Source of the DNA: Paenarthrobacter aurescens
GTDB lineage: Bacteria > Actinomycetota > Actinomycetes > Actinomycetales > Micrococcaceae
DNA: 64,000 nucleotides
NCBI RefSeq assembly: GCF_025421775.1
Contig: NZ_JAOEFX010000001.1
Span: 656,619-720,618, forward strand
Direction of reading: 5' to 3'
A program made the translations under genes and the position numbers. Shown piece by piece: positions 34,650 to 43,343 of the stretch; position 1 is the first letter of the stretch, and each line of letters opens with the position of its first letter. The notes under the pieces are model-generated. The model did no database searches, was not told the DNA's origin, and saw nothing but the letters and a program-made list of their open reading frames with translations.

Positions 34650-37022
34650 ATGAGGATGCAGGGACTACAGACCAAAGCATTACACCCGGGCACCACTGGC
34701 CCTGGGGAGGCAGGGTCCCGGATAGCAGTTTTGGAGAGTATCGCCCGCCGGGTGCGCTGGACCGCCGCCGCCATCGTGGATGCTGCCAACCGCGGACGCC
34801 CCAACACCAGCGGCATCAAGGTCGGCGGCCACCAGGCCTCCAGCGCTTCCATGGTTGAGATCATGACCTCTCTCTGGTTCTCCGAGCTGACCGCGGCGGA
34901 CCGTGTGTCAGTCAAGCCCCATGCCTCCCCTGTCCTGCACGCTGTCAATTACCTCCTGGGCGACTTGGACGAAGACAAACTGGGCACGCTTCGACAGAAG
35001 GGCGGCCTGCAGAGTTACCCCAGCAGGTCAAAGGATCCAGACACAGTGGACTTTTCCACCGGGAGTGTGGGTATCGGAGCCACCGCCACCATCTGGGCGG
35101 CCATGTCACACCGCTTCGTCAGTGACAGGTACGCCGCTTCCCGCAAATCCGGTCGCTTTATCGGACTTCTGGGCGATGCCGAACTGGACGAGGGCGCCAT
35201 CTGGGAAGCTGTCGCCGACCCCTCCGTGGCGCAACTCGGCGAACTGCTCTGGATCGTTGACTTGAATCGTCAGTCCTTGGACCGGGTAGTACCCGACTCG
35301 CAGATCATGCGCCTGCAAGGCATGTTTGAAGCCGCCGGCTGGCAAGTCCTGACCCGTAAATGGGGATCGCGGATTCAGGAACTCTTCGCCCGCCCTGGCG
35401 GGACAGACCTTCGCCGTCGGCTGGAGACCATGCCCAATGAGGAGTACCAGCGCATGCTCCGTTCCCCCCACTCGGAGATCTTCGACCGCTTGAGTTCCAG
35501 CGGTTCGACCCCCGCCATGGAAAGCCTCCTCAAATCACTCACCGCCACGGAACAGGCTGTGGCGGTACGGGACCTCGCCGGACATGACATTGGACTGCTG
35601 CTCGAGACATACAAGCAAGTGGACCCTACCCGGCCCACCGTCATCTTTGCGTACACGATCAAGGGCCGCGGCCTCGCCACGGAAGGACATCCGAACAACC
35701 ACTCAGCCCTGCTGTCCGAAGATCAGATGGAAGCACTGGCCACGGCCTCCGGGATGGACCTTGGCGATCCTTGGCGGAAATTCCCCGCGGGAACGGTCGA
35801 GGAACGGGCCTGCGCCCGGGCTTCCCTCCGGCTCAAACGCAGGCAACCCGGGCAGGCCCCGCCCCTTCAGATCCCGTCTTCCCTGCCATGGGGCTACGGC
35901 GACAAAATCTCCACCCAGGCCGCGCTGGGACGGTTCCTGTCCGATCTGAAACGGGCAGCGCCTGAAGTGGCCCACCGCGTCGTCACCTGTAGTCCCGACG
36001 TCGCCTCCTCCACGAATCTCGGCGGCTGGATTAACAAAACCGGAGTCTGGTCGGTCGGTGATCGCCACGACTGGTTCGCGGACGACCTCGAACGGGTTCT
36101 CCGCTGGATTGAAAACTCCCACGGCCAACACATCGAACTCGGCATTGCCGAAACCAACCTCGTTGGCCTGGTCTCCGAACTCGGAGCGACCTGGAGCCGC
36201 TGGGGCCAGCCGCTGATTCCCATCGCCACCATCTACGACCCGTTTGTGGCCCGCGCCCTCGAACCATGGTCCTTCGGCATGTATGCCGGTGGCCAGTCCA
36301 TCCTGATTGGGACGCCGTCGGGGGTGACTCTGGCACCGGAAGGCGGGGCCCACCAGTCCCTCACCACTCCCTCCATCGGCCTGGAACAGCCGGAATGTAC
36401 GGCTTGGGAGCCAGCCTTCGCTCAGGATCTGGAGTGGTGCATGCTCGAGGCCATGAGCCGGATCGGCATTCCGGGCGGACGCTCCGCCTACTTCCGGCTT
36501 ACCACCCGCCCCCTTGATCAGGCCCTGGCTGCCATGCCTGCGGACACGGTGCTCCTGGAGCGGCGCCGTAGGCACGCGGTGGCCGGAGGTTACCGACTGA
36601 GCGACCATGACCCGCTCCAAGACAACGTCACTCTGGTCGGCGTCGGGGCAATGATGCCCGAAGTCATCGCATCGGCCGCACGGCTGAAGGCGCTTGGCAT
36701 CATGGCCGGCGTCGTCTGCCTCACCAGCTCCGACCTCGTCTTTGAATCCCTCCAGAGCCGCAACTCCATGAACCGGGGAGCCACGACGGACGGATTCGAC
36801 ATCATCGACGCGCTCTTTCCACGGCACGCCCCCGCGCCGCTCGTCACAGTCCAGGACGGGCACCCCCACGCCCTGTCCTTCCTGGCAGGAGCCCGCGGCG
36901 ACCGCACAATCTCCCTGGGAGTAAAGGACTTCGGTCAGTCGTCTGATCTACAAGACGCCTACCGCATCCATGGCATCGACGAAGAATCAATCGTCAACGC
37001 GGCGGTGAACCTGGTCCGCTGA
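34650..37022 (+). CDS. AceE-like transketolase-family protein (single-chain pyruvate dehydrogenase E1 type)
   Basis: A thiamine-diphosphate enzyme of about 790 residues. The order is that of single-chain E1/AceE: a TPP-binding part with GLLGDAELDEGAIWEAV (GDGEMDE-type motif, about 175), IKGRGLATEGHPNNH at about 340, then a pyrimidine-binding domain with the Glu in HIELGIAETNLV, and the C-terminal TK domain. It is about 100 residues shorter than typical AceE. The ATG at 34650 is chosen because GGAG lies eight bases upstream and it fits the family start better than the earlier codon. It may oxidise a 2-oxo acid made by this pathway; no lipoyl partner gene is nearby. Confidence 0.8.
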   Translation: MRMQGLQTKALHPGTTGPGEAGSRIAVLESIARRVRWTAAAIVDAANRGRPNTSGIKVGGHQASSASMVEIMTSLWFSELTAADRVSVKPHASPVLHAVNYLLGDLDEDKLGTLRQKGGLQSYPSRSKDPDTVDFSTGSVGIGATATIWAAMSHRFVSDRYAASRKSGRFIGLLGDAELDEGAIWEAVADPSVAQLGELLWIVDLNRQSLDRVVPDSQIMRLQGMFEAAGWQVLTRKWGSRIQELFARPGGTDLRRRLETMPNEEYQRMLRSPHSEIFDRLSSSGSTPAMESLLKSLTATEQAVAVRDLAGHDIGLLLETYKQVDPTRPTVIFAYTIKGRGLATEGHPNNHSALLSEDQMEALATASGMDLGDPWRKFPAGTVEERACARASLRLKRRQPGQAPPLQIPSSLPWGYGDKISTQAALGRFLSDLKRAAPEVAHRVVTCSPDVASSTNLGGWINKTGVWSVGDRHDWFADDLERVLRWIENSHGQHIELGIAETNLVGLVSELGATWSRWGQPLIPIATIYDPFVARALEPWSFGMYAGGQSILIGTPSGVTLAPEGGAHQSLTTPSIGLEQPECTAWEPAFAQDLEWCMLEAMSRIGIPGGRSAYFRLTTRPLDQALAAMPADTVLLERRRRHAVAGGYRLSDHDPLQDNVTLVGVGAMMPEVIASAARLKALGIMAGVVCLTSSDLVFESLQSRNSMNRGATTDGFDIIDALFPRHAPAPLVTVQDGHPHALSFLAGARGDRTISLGVKDFGQSSDLQDAYRIHGIDEESIVNAAVNLVR

Positions 37023-37173
37023 TATCTTCCGTGTAAACACGCCGCTCTCCCCCGCCTGCAACCTCCTGACGTTTGTGCTGGCTCCTCTCCCTTGACTTTG
37101 TTACTGACCACAGCCACTGTTGTCGACAACAGGAGGGGGCATCCGTCCGTTCCTGGTCCAGTGGAGGATACTG

Positions 37174-38370
37174 ATGGTCCGTGCCAGGTCGCTGATGCGC
37201 TCCGCGACCTCCGGAGACCGGGTTACCCGCGTGGAACTGTTCTTCGACCTGGTGTTCGTCTTCGCGCTGTCACAGCTGTCCCATCATTTGCTGGAACATC
37301 TCTCCTGGCTGGGTGCCGGGGAGACATTCGTACTGCTTCTGGCGGTCTACAAGGTATGGGTGTACACCACGTGGTCGGCAACATTGCTGGATACTTCGCT
37401 GCGGGAAGTGCAGTGGATGCTGCTGATCGTCATGCTGGTCACCCTGTTCATGAACGCCTCCATCGACTCGTCATTTGGCGCCTTCGGCTGGCTGTTCGTT
37501 GCCTGCTATCTGGCGGTCCAGTTGGGCCGCGGTGCGTGGATGCTTACGACGGGACTGGATAAGACAACGCACAACCATTTCGTGCGCACGCTCACCTGGG
37601 GGTGTATGAGCGCGCCTTTTTGGATTGCCGGGGTCTTCTTTGATGCGGTGCCACGTCTGATGATCTGGGGTGTTGCTGCCGCGATTGACCTTCTTGGCCA
37701 TATGCTGGCTCACCGATTGCCGGGCCGCAAAACCGAAGGAAGCCGGGTTCCGCTCCCGGGGGAGAGGATGTTTGAGCGGTTTGGTTTGTTCTACCTGATC
37801 GCGCTCGGCGAGACAATCCTCTCTACCGGCCTGGCAATAGCGGGGAATCTGGAGGACCCTCTGATCTTTGTGACGGGGACTGTAGGTTTGGCTGGAAGCA
37901 TCGCCATCTGGTGGTGTTACTTCCATAGCCTCGAACGGGACATCCTGGACAAGCTTGCCACGGTCGATGATCATTTTCGGCCGGGCATATTGGCGGGTAA
38001 CACCTTGTTGATGCTCCTGGCCGGCCTGGTCCTTGTGGCTGCGGGCGATCAGCTTGTGATCAGCGATCCGTCCGCCCGTCCGGAACTGTCCACCGTGCTG
38101 CTCCTGTTTGGCGGCCCCGCCCTCTTCCTTGCCGGCCGAGGCATTTTTATCCGCCAGGTGTTGGGCCTGCGCCAGCCAACTGATCTCATCGGCATCGGCG
38201 CCTTGACGGTGCTGGCAGGTTTGAGCCTTCTCCTGCCTGCCTTCGTTGCCGCCATGGGCGCATTGCTTCCCCTCATTGGCGTAGCAGTTGCCGACACCGT
38301 GATCCGTCGCCGCCGAATACAAGCAGCAAATCAACTGACAGCCCATCCGATGCCAGGCGATAAGTCCTGA
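37174..38370 (+). CDS. Low-temperature-requirement A (LtrA) family membrane protein
   Basis: A 398-residue integral membrane protein with about ten to eleven hydrophobic segments. The opening VTRVELFFDLVFVFALSQLS is the LtrA signature. Function is unknown; a role in cold growth was named in Listeria. The ATG at 37174 is supported by GGAGG seven bases before it; the earlier frame start at 37120 lacks one. It stands alone between the AceE-like gene and the broken IclR gene. Confidence 0.85.
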   Translation: MVRARSLMRSATSGDRVTRVELFFDLVFVFALSQLSHHLLEHLSWLGAGETFVLLLAVYKVWVYTTWSATLLDTSLREVQWMLLIVMLVTLFMNASIDSSFGAFGWLFVACYLAVQLGRGAWMLTTGLDKTTHNHFVRTLTWGCMSAPFWIAGVFFDAVPRLMIWGVAAAIDLLGHMLAHRLPGRKTEGSRVPLPGERMFERFGLFYLIALGETILSTGLAIAGNLEDPLIFVTGTVGLAGSIAIWWCYFHSLERDILDKLATVDDHFRPGILAGNTLLMLLAGLVLVAAGDQLVISDPSARPELSTVLLLFGGPALFLAGRGIFIRQVLGLRQPTDLIGIGALTVLAGLSLLLPAFVAAMGALLPLIGVAVADTVIRRRRIQAANQLTAHPMPGDKS

Positions 38371-38385
38371 ATCCAACCTGGCAGG

Positions 38386-39010
38386 CTAGGGCATCTTCGG
38401 CCAGTCCCCCTGCCTCTCATACCCGAGCGCATAACTTGCCTCCTGCCCCGCTCGGGCTACCACCGACGCCAACCGAGCAACGTCGCCAGGGCCAATCCGC
38501 TGGGTGGGGAACCCCAAGCCCACGGCACATGCGAGCCGTCCGGTGTGGTCGAAGACGGGGGCACTGATGGACCCGACGTCCTGGTTGCGTTCACCGAAAG
38601 CGGCATAAAACCCCTGTTCCCGCGCTACAGCCGCCGGCATCCTGACTGTCACCACGGAGTGTCCGACCTAAAGCCCTCAAGAGCGTGCTCGTCCAAAGCG
38701 TCCCCGACATACAGGCAGGCGGCCTCTCCCGTTTCGTCGCGCAGTTGCTGCAGAACCGGCTTCACCAGCCAGACCACATCCAGCCCGAACGTCCCCGGGG
38801 GTAGCCCAGCGGACCAAATCGATGCCTATCCGGTACCGGTCGCCGTCGCGGTCCCGGAACCCTCACGGAACATGTTCCGGACCAGCCGCTGGCAGGTGCT
38901 GGACGGCAGCCCGGCTTTCCGGATGATCTGCTGCAGTGTTGGGTCCGGCTCGTCCACGGAGAAGCAGTCCAGAATCACCGTTACCTTATGCAGGACCAAC
39001 AAAGGCGAAG
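38386..39010 (-). pseudogene. IclR-family regulator, frameshifted and internally deleted
   Basis: Pieces of one IclR regulator are in three reading frames. The HTH part (HKVTVILDCFSVDEPDPTLQ near 38950-39008) ends in FREG. A change of frame gives FRDRDGDRYRIGIDLVRWAT, then another gives LDVVWLVKPVLQQLRDETGE and ACLYVGDALDEHALEGF. The C-terminal effector end (QGFYAAFGERNQDVGSISAP through LGYERQ, 38386-38655) is in a third frame. The middle of the effector domain, including its ligand-binding core, is missing. The gene is clearly inactive. It lies next to the tRNA-remnant scar. Confidence 0.85.
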
Positions 39011-39326
39011 CCCCGAAGCCCACGAGGGCTCCGAAAAAGTCATCGCAGACGCAGCCGAAGGCAACGGACAACCCGCGCCGGTCACCAGCAGCGCAGGCGC
39101 TTTGGTCCGCCCCCCTCTCTCCTCCCCATGAAGAGGTGTAGGACAACCACGACCTACCGGACGAACCAAGAAAACACATAGCCCCAGTACAGAGCCAGCG
39201 GAGGGCCCGCCAGCCACGACCCTGAACCCGCTCCACCACAACCAAACAGGCGACCCGCGGCGCCAGGCACACCCCGCGGCCAGTGTCAGAGGGACCCGAC
39301 CAACCAGAATGTACACACGTTAAAGC
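39011..39326. other. Non-coding stretch between IclR pseudogene and tRNA remnant
   Basis: 316 bases with no gene I can support. Open frames here have no ribosome sites and run through neighbouring features. Confidence 0.5.
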
Positions 39327-39349
39327 AAAAACCCCCTCTGACGAGGGGG
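39327..39349 (-). terminator. Rho-independent terminator behind the tRNA 3' remnant
   Basis: Seven-base stem CCCCCTC / GAGGGGG with a TGAC loop, followed on the leftward transcript by five U (plus-strand A at 39327-39331). It is the native tail of the truncated tRNA. Confidence 0.88.
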
Positions 39350-39354
39350 TATGC

Positions 39355-39376
39355 CGTGCCCGAGGTGGGACTCGAA
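39355..39376 (-). other. 3' end of a tRNA gene (probably tRNA-Leu), integration scar
   Basis: Reading leftward, TTCGAGT (T-loop), CCCAC (3' half of the T-stem) and CTCGGGCA (acceptor 3' strand plus discriminator) are intact. The bases 5' of the loop do not pair with CCCAC, so the rest of the tRNA is missing. A 5' acceptor strand GCCCGAG would fit actinobacterial tRNA-Leu. Such 3' fragments with the tRNA's own terminator mark the far attachment site of an integrated element; the island should extend to the right. Confidence 0.7.
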
Positions 39377-39888
39377 CGTGATTCCAAGCCACGGAAACAC
39401 TGGGAAGCGGCGGAAACATGCGGAAACAGGGCCAGTCCGACGGTTGTACGAGGCAGTCCGGGGTGCAAAGTGTGGACATTGTCCACACTTCCTTTTTGCT
39501 CATACAGGTAGCTTCCCGGAGGCCGTTGGCAGAGGAACCCAGAGGTCGGCCAAGGCGGCCAATGGACGCCCGTTGCAGGTCGCCTACGTCGAATGGATCG
39601 GCACAAGACACTGTCATCAGATTTCCTCCTTTCACACATCCATGGCGGTTCGATCAGAAGGCGACATGACAGTGCAGAACCTCGCTAAAGGACTGCCACT
39701 ACAGGTTCGCAGAGGGGCGACCATTTTCTACCCGAGGGGTAGTGGCATGCTGAACGTGATCGTTTAAGTCCCTGCTGAAGCATTGGAGAATCCGGCGCAC
39801 AGGGGCCGCGGGCCTCGCCTGTCGTTTGATGCTCTTCCGACCTGATCAACAGCAGCGCCCGTTTTGGGTCAAAGACACGCGTGCAACA
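39377..39888. other. Degenerate island-edge DNA
   Basis: About 510 bases without a firm gene. On the minus strand AAAGGAGG precedes an ATG at 39617, opening MTVSCADPFDVGDLQRASIG, but that frame runs on through the tRNA remnant and the broken IclR gene, so any original product has been lost. No integrase fragment is recognisable. Confidence 0.45.
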
Positions 39889-40314
39889 TCACTTCCTATA
39901 AGCGGAAGTGAAATCGTAACTGGCTGCCCAGGGCAGCAGGCCAGGTGCGGGATGCGGACCTTTGGCCAGCCAGTCGTTGCTGATGTCGGTTGCCTTAGTT
40001 GCGTGGAGCACGAGCTGGACGGCAAGTGCGGACCCGGTGACTTTGGCGTACGCGACTGCGGTTTCGCCGACCGTCTCAGTGTATTCAAGCAGGTGAGCGC
40101 AGGATACGTTGCTGAGTTCCCCGACTCGTTCTCCATCGATCCGTATTTCAACAAAGGCGCGTTCGTTACCGTCCTTCAGAGTGCGGGTCTCCTTGTGAAG
40201 GCTGACCAGCAAAAAGCCGGTGGCCGCGGGCGGGACCAACACCAAACCTCCATTTGGGAACATGAGTGAATGCGGGTTGGGCACCAAATCGTCGAAGTTC
40301 CGGCCTGCCGCCAC
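39889..40314 (-). CDS. Hypothetical protein, possible domain remnant
   Basis: A 141-residue frame with natural-looking composition. The core LLVSLHKETRTLKDGNERAF and VEIRIDGERVGELSN, then VLHATKATDIS, resembles a C-terminal domain that I recall from larger actinobacterial hypotheticals. The N-terminus is irregular and no ribosome site is visible, so it may be the surviving part of a longer gene. The overlapping frame on the other strand (39826-40269) looks less protein-like. Confidence 0.45.
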   Translation of the reverse strand: MAAGRNFDDLVPNPHSLMFPNGGLVLVPPAATGFLLVSLHKETRTLKDGNERAFVEIRIDGERVGELSNVSCAHLLEYTETVGETAVAYAKVTGSALAVQLVLHATKATDISNDWLAKGPHPAPGLLPWAASYDFTSAYRK

Positions 40315-40391
40315 TCTTCAAACTGAACGACTCAACAGGCTGAGCCCTGGCCCAACCACCAATCAAGCCAGCTACACCCCTCCGGTCGACC

Positions 40392-41033
40392 ATGTGGCAT
40401 GCTTCAGGCATGACTCAGCAGCCAATGGCCCCCAAACCTCTCATCAACCCCCAACGATGGAAAATCCTTCATGGGGCTCACGCAGCCTTCATCGCTGAGT
40501 CATCACCGGTCTACGACGAAGTACTGGTCGAGGTCGCCGGCCGCATAGAGAAGTCAGGAAGTGTCGGCAAGGCTGACATCGGGGCAATGGTCTTGTGGAA
40601 GCGTGTCAGGGCCGACACCCGCTGGGTCGGGGAGCTAATGGCCATACCTGAGATGAATGTCCGCGCAGTGACGGAGAAAGCCGTGGCTGCCGTCAACAGC
40701 GAGGCCGTAACCACTCCACAGGCAGCCTCCGACGGCCGCAGGGCCCTGGCAACCTTGCCTGGCTTGAAAACCGGCGATGCGTTTGCCTCAGCATTGCTAC
40801 TGGCATCAGCTCCACACCGAATGGCTGTGTACGACCGTCGCGCGCAGACAGGCCTGAAGGAACTCGGACTGACTCTCTCTTCAAAACCTGGGCGCTACCG
40901 GCGCTACATGGCACTTGTGGAAGAGCTCTGCTTGACAGCTAAGCACCACGGCCACACGTGGATTGCCCGTGACGTCGACGTGGCGCTCTATAAACTCGGC
41001 GGGCCAGGTACAACGGTACCCACTGCATCATGA
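40392..41033 (+). CDS. Helix-hairpin-helix/glycosylase-like hypothetical protein
   Basis: A 213-residue protein. The central ALATLPGLKTGDAFASALLL, then APHRMAVYDRRAQTGLKELG and YRRYMALVEELC, follow the pattern of a helix-hairpin-helix DNA-glycosylase-like fold (LPG-x-G, then the D-R-R-A helix). The catalytic Lys and Asp of true glycosylases cannot be assigned, so activity is open. An alternative ATG lies at 40410. Its stop overlaps the next gene's start as ATGA. Confidence 0.65.
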   Translation: MWHASGMTQQPMAPKPLINPQRWKILHGAHAAFIAESSPVYDEVLVEVAGRIEKSGSVGKADIGAMVLWKRVRADTRWVGELMAIPEMNVRAVTEKAVAAVNSEAVTTPQAASDGRRALATLPGLKTGDAFASALLLASAPHRMAVYDRRAQTGLKELGLTLSSKPGRYRRYMALVEELCLTAKHHGHTWIARDVDVALYKLGGPGTTVPTAS

Positions 41034-41335
41034 GAGGACATGACCGCCAACAACCTGGCAGAGGTCCGATGGTGATTAGCAGCCGAGAGAAGCGTCTACG
41101 GGAAGTCGAACGCCTATCAGCCACCGGTATGACTCAAAAGGGTATCGCTGGCGCCGTGGGCGTACATCCCCGCACAGTGGCCGACGACATCGCTATCTTG
41201 CGTTGGAGAAGTGCCCACCGGAAATCCGAAACAACAACACCAAACCCCTCCCTGTTCTGGAACAAGAAAGCCACCAACAATCGACGCCTAGGCAATGGAC
41301 CACGCCCCTGCCCTGCGACGAAGCGTGGGCTTTGA
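41030..41335 (+). CDS. Small helix-turn-helix protein
   Basis: A 101-residue frame coupled by ATGA to the upstream gene. Residues about 17-60 form a transposase- or sigma-70-region-4-like HTH: REKRLREVERLSATGMTQKG then IAGAVGVHPRTVADDIAILR. The last 35 residues overlap the next gene in another frame and look out-of-frame. A frameshift that once joined the HTH to the GIY-YIG domain is possible. Confidence 0.55.
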   Translation: MRGHDRQQPGRGPMVISSREKRLREVERLSATGMTQKGIAGAVGVHPRTVADDIAILRWRSAHRKSETTTPNPSLFWNKKATNNRRLGNGPRPCPATKRGL

Positions 41336-41817
41336 CTCCCAGGAAAGCCGGGGTCTATAAATGGTTCCTCACAGGCGACTTGCCCGTCCCCTTCTACTGG
41401 CCCGACCATTTCACCCCAATCGTGCGAGACGACCTCATTTACATAGGCAGAGCCAACAGTCTCCCCACACGGGCCAAGCACCACAAGCTCCAGACATCCA
41501 AGTCGTCTCTGCGCCGGACACTCGCTTCACTGATCGGCTTACCAGCGCTCTGGGAACGAAGCTCGGCCCATCCGGGAATCGACGCAGGCCATCATGCCCT
41601 CCTCACGACATGGATGACGGGCAACCTTGCAATGAGCTTCAGCGAGATTCGTGCAGGCGAAAAATTAACAGACGTCGAAGCTACCCTCCGAAACCAGTTC
41701 AAAGCACCGCTGAACAAAGACAACAAAACCCGGAACAGCGCTATGCGTCCGAGGTTGGCAAGGACTGGCTATCCGCAGCCGGACCACGCACTGAGGTGTT
41801 GCGCTCATGATGAATAG
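41203..41817 (+). CDS. GIY-YIG-like nuclease-fold protein
   Basis: A 204-residue frame. From about residue 45 it has TPRKAGVYKWFL (GVY for GIY), LIYIGRANSLPTRAKHH (YIG and Arg/His), SSLRRTLASLIG and LTDVEATLRNQFKAPLNKDN (the metal Glu and the final Asn). These are the ordered motifs of a GIY-YIG catalytic fold found in actinobacterial hypotheticals. The first 40 residues have no good start; true translation may begin in the HTH gene frame or near 41300. Confidence 0.65.
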   Translation: MEKCPPEIRNNNTKPLPVLEQESHQQSTPRQWTTPLPCDEAWALTPRKAGVYKWFLTGDLPVPFYWPDHFTPIVRDDLIYIGRANSLPTRAKHHKLQTSKSSLRRTLASLIGLPALWERSSAHPGIDAGHHALLTTWMTGNLAMSFSEIRAGEKLTDVEATLRNQFKAPLNKDNKTRNSAMRPRLARTGYPQPDHALRCCAHDE

Positions 41818-41910
41818 CTGTCACCGCACAGCTGCCGCGGTTGCCTAGCGTAAGCGTGTCCAGGAACAGCCGAACCAGCGTCCGGCGCCAGCTCGAACTA
41901 AAATGTCACT

Positions 41911-42072
41911 GTGATAGTTACCCTGACCATACAATCCGGCGAGAATGAACCGGACCTCGTCAGTGCCGAAGCTGCAACTTACGAAGAAGCCAATGTAGCA
42001 GCCGAGGCCCGGATTCCTGACGGCTTCAAAGCGATCGTCATCCACACTGACGATCCTGCATTTCAAGCATGA
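41911..42072 (+). CDS. Small 53-residue protein coupled to the next gene
   Basis: A GTG-started frame opening MIVTLTIQSGENEPDLVSAE and ending IVIHTDDPAFQA. It stops in ATGA at the start of the 290-residue gene. The composition is acidic with alternating strands, consistent with a small two-strand/one-helix fold. Function is unknown; coupling suggests it works with its neighbour. Confidence 0.6.
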   Translation: MIVTLTIQSGENEPDLVSAEAATYEEANVAAEARIPDGFKAIVIHTDDPAFQA

Positions 42073-42941
42073 GTGAACGGGAAACCTACTTTCAGAAGTT
42101 GACTCCTCGCGAGACGGAACTTGCCTGGACAGGCATGAAATTCGACTTCCAGCGGATCGAGAAGTGGCACAAGGCTGGTCAGGACGCTTGGAATGTGTCG
42201 TCAGGTTCACTTCTGGACGCTGTTGATGGACTCAATGAGCCCCTTCAGGTTTCACATCTCATCGGCTATCTGCTTCATACCGCGGTGGATCACCTCCACG
42301 CCCTCAAAACGCTGTTGGCAGATGCCAATGCCCAGCACACCTTCGCCCCCTACACGTTGATCCGTGGTTCAATCGAGGCAGCCTCCACCGTTCTTTGGGT
42401 TCTTCAAGACGACGTTGCTCGTAGAGTAGCCCGCAGGGCCCTCACTTTGGAGTACCAGAACCTCAAGGACCAACGCCGCGCTACTAAGCTGGTCGATGCC
42501 CAAGCCGACTTTGATCCTGAACTTATGGACGTCCTCAAGCAAGTTCTGGGCAGCATGGACCTGACCCTGGGCATGGTGAAGGACCCACCGCATGTCAGCA
42601 CCATCATCAGGGATGTAGCCGAATCCTTCGAACTGCCTGCCTCGCAACTAACCTGGCAAATGTGTTCTGCAGCGGCACATGGCAGGCCTTGGGCTAAGCA
42701 ATTTCTCACCCTATTTGAAGCCATCGATGATGATGGCGTATCCAAGACACTCAGTGGCCAACTGACATCCAATCACCTGGCCATGGCGATTTCCCTCAAT
42801 ACTGCCTGCGACGTCGTCGACAAAGCTCGAACCGTGCGTAATTCCTACTCACGAAACCCCAATCACACTGGCGAAAGCTTCACCAAGCCATCAAACCGAC
42901 TTCACTTGGTCAAGAACAGTTTGTTGCTGCCAAAATACTAA
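42069..42941 (+). CDS. Hypothetical helical protein of the accessory region
   Basis: A 290-residue, mostly helical protein that I do not recognise. Notable stretches are LLHTAVDHLHALKTLLADAN, YTLIRGSIEAASTVLWVL and CSAAAHGRPWAKQFLTLFEA. The conserved-looking AAHGRPW and RGSIEAA resemble the pattern of DUF5677-like or HEPN-type helical proteins, but I cannot assign either. Its start overlaps the stop of the 53-residue ORF. Confidence 0.7.
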   Translation: MSERETYFQKLTPRETELAWTGMKFDFQRIEKWHKAGQDAWNVSSGSLLDAVDGLNEPLQVSHLIGYLLHTAVDHLHALKTLLADANAQHTFAPYTLIRGSIEAASTVLWVLQDDVARRVARRALTLEYQNLKDQRRATKLVDAQADFDPELMDVLKQVLGSMDLTLGMVKDPPHVSTIIRDVAESFELPASQLTWQMCSAAAHGRPWAKQFLTLFEAIDDDGVSKTLSGQLTSNHLAMAISLNTACDVVDKARTVRNSYSRNPNHTGESFTKPSNRLHLVKNSLLLPKY

Positions 42942-43343
42942 ACATCAAGAAACAAAGTTCCTGTCGTGAGCCCAGCTTTCTAGTCCAGTAATTTCACTGC
43001 TTCGGCAGCGAAAGGCCCGACTGAAGACGTTCCACCCGGATACGCTGACTTACGATGCTCACACCCAGAGGACACAAGCCGGCGAGCCAAAGAACGCCCT
43101 CTCATTGGTCGCCCTCGAAGCGGCTTGAGGCGTTCGCGAGGAGCATTCTTTTCGACGTCATCACTCCTCGACCTCAAGAGCAACGGAATGCTCCGGTGCA
43201 CGGCACGAGATTCCCGCATCCGAGAAACTTTCTAAAATGGCGAAAATCAATCTGGTCGAGGTACTAACTAAACGATACAAACCGCACTCTAGCACCCACT
43301 TCCCTTGCCCAACAGCACGGAGGCATCAAAAGGACCTACGATT
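42942..43343. other. Intergenic region of the accessory island
   Basis: About 400 bases. I see no gene with a ribosome site; open frames are short and basic. Confidence 0.5.

Noticed and set aside
35703..36869. 388-codon minus-strand frame
   Set aside because: Shadow of the AceE-like gene in high-GC DNA.
38826..39635. 269-codon minus-strand frame
   Set aside because: It runs through the tRNA remnant and ends in the broken IclR gene; only its last 60 codons are real (IclR HTH).
39826..40269. 147-codon plus-strand frame
   Set aside because: The minus-strand frame over the same bases has clearly more natural residue patterns.
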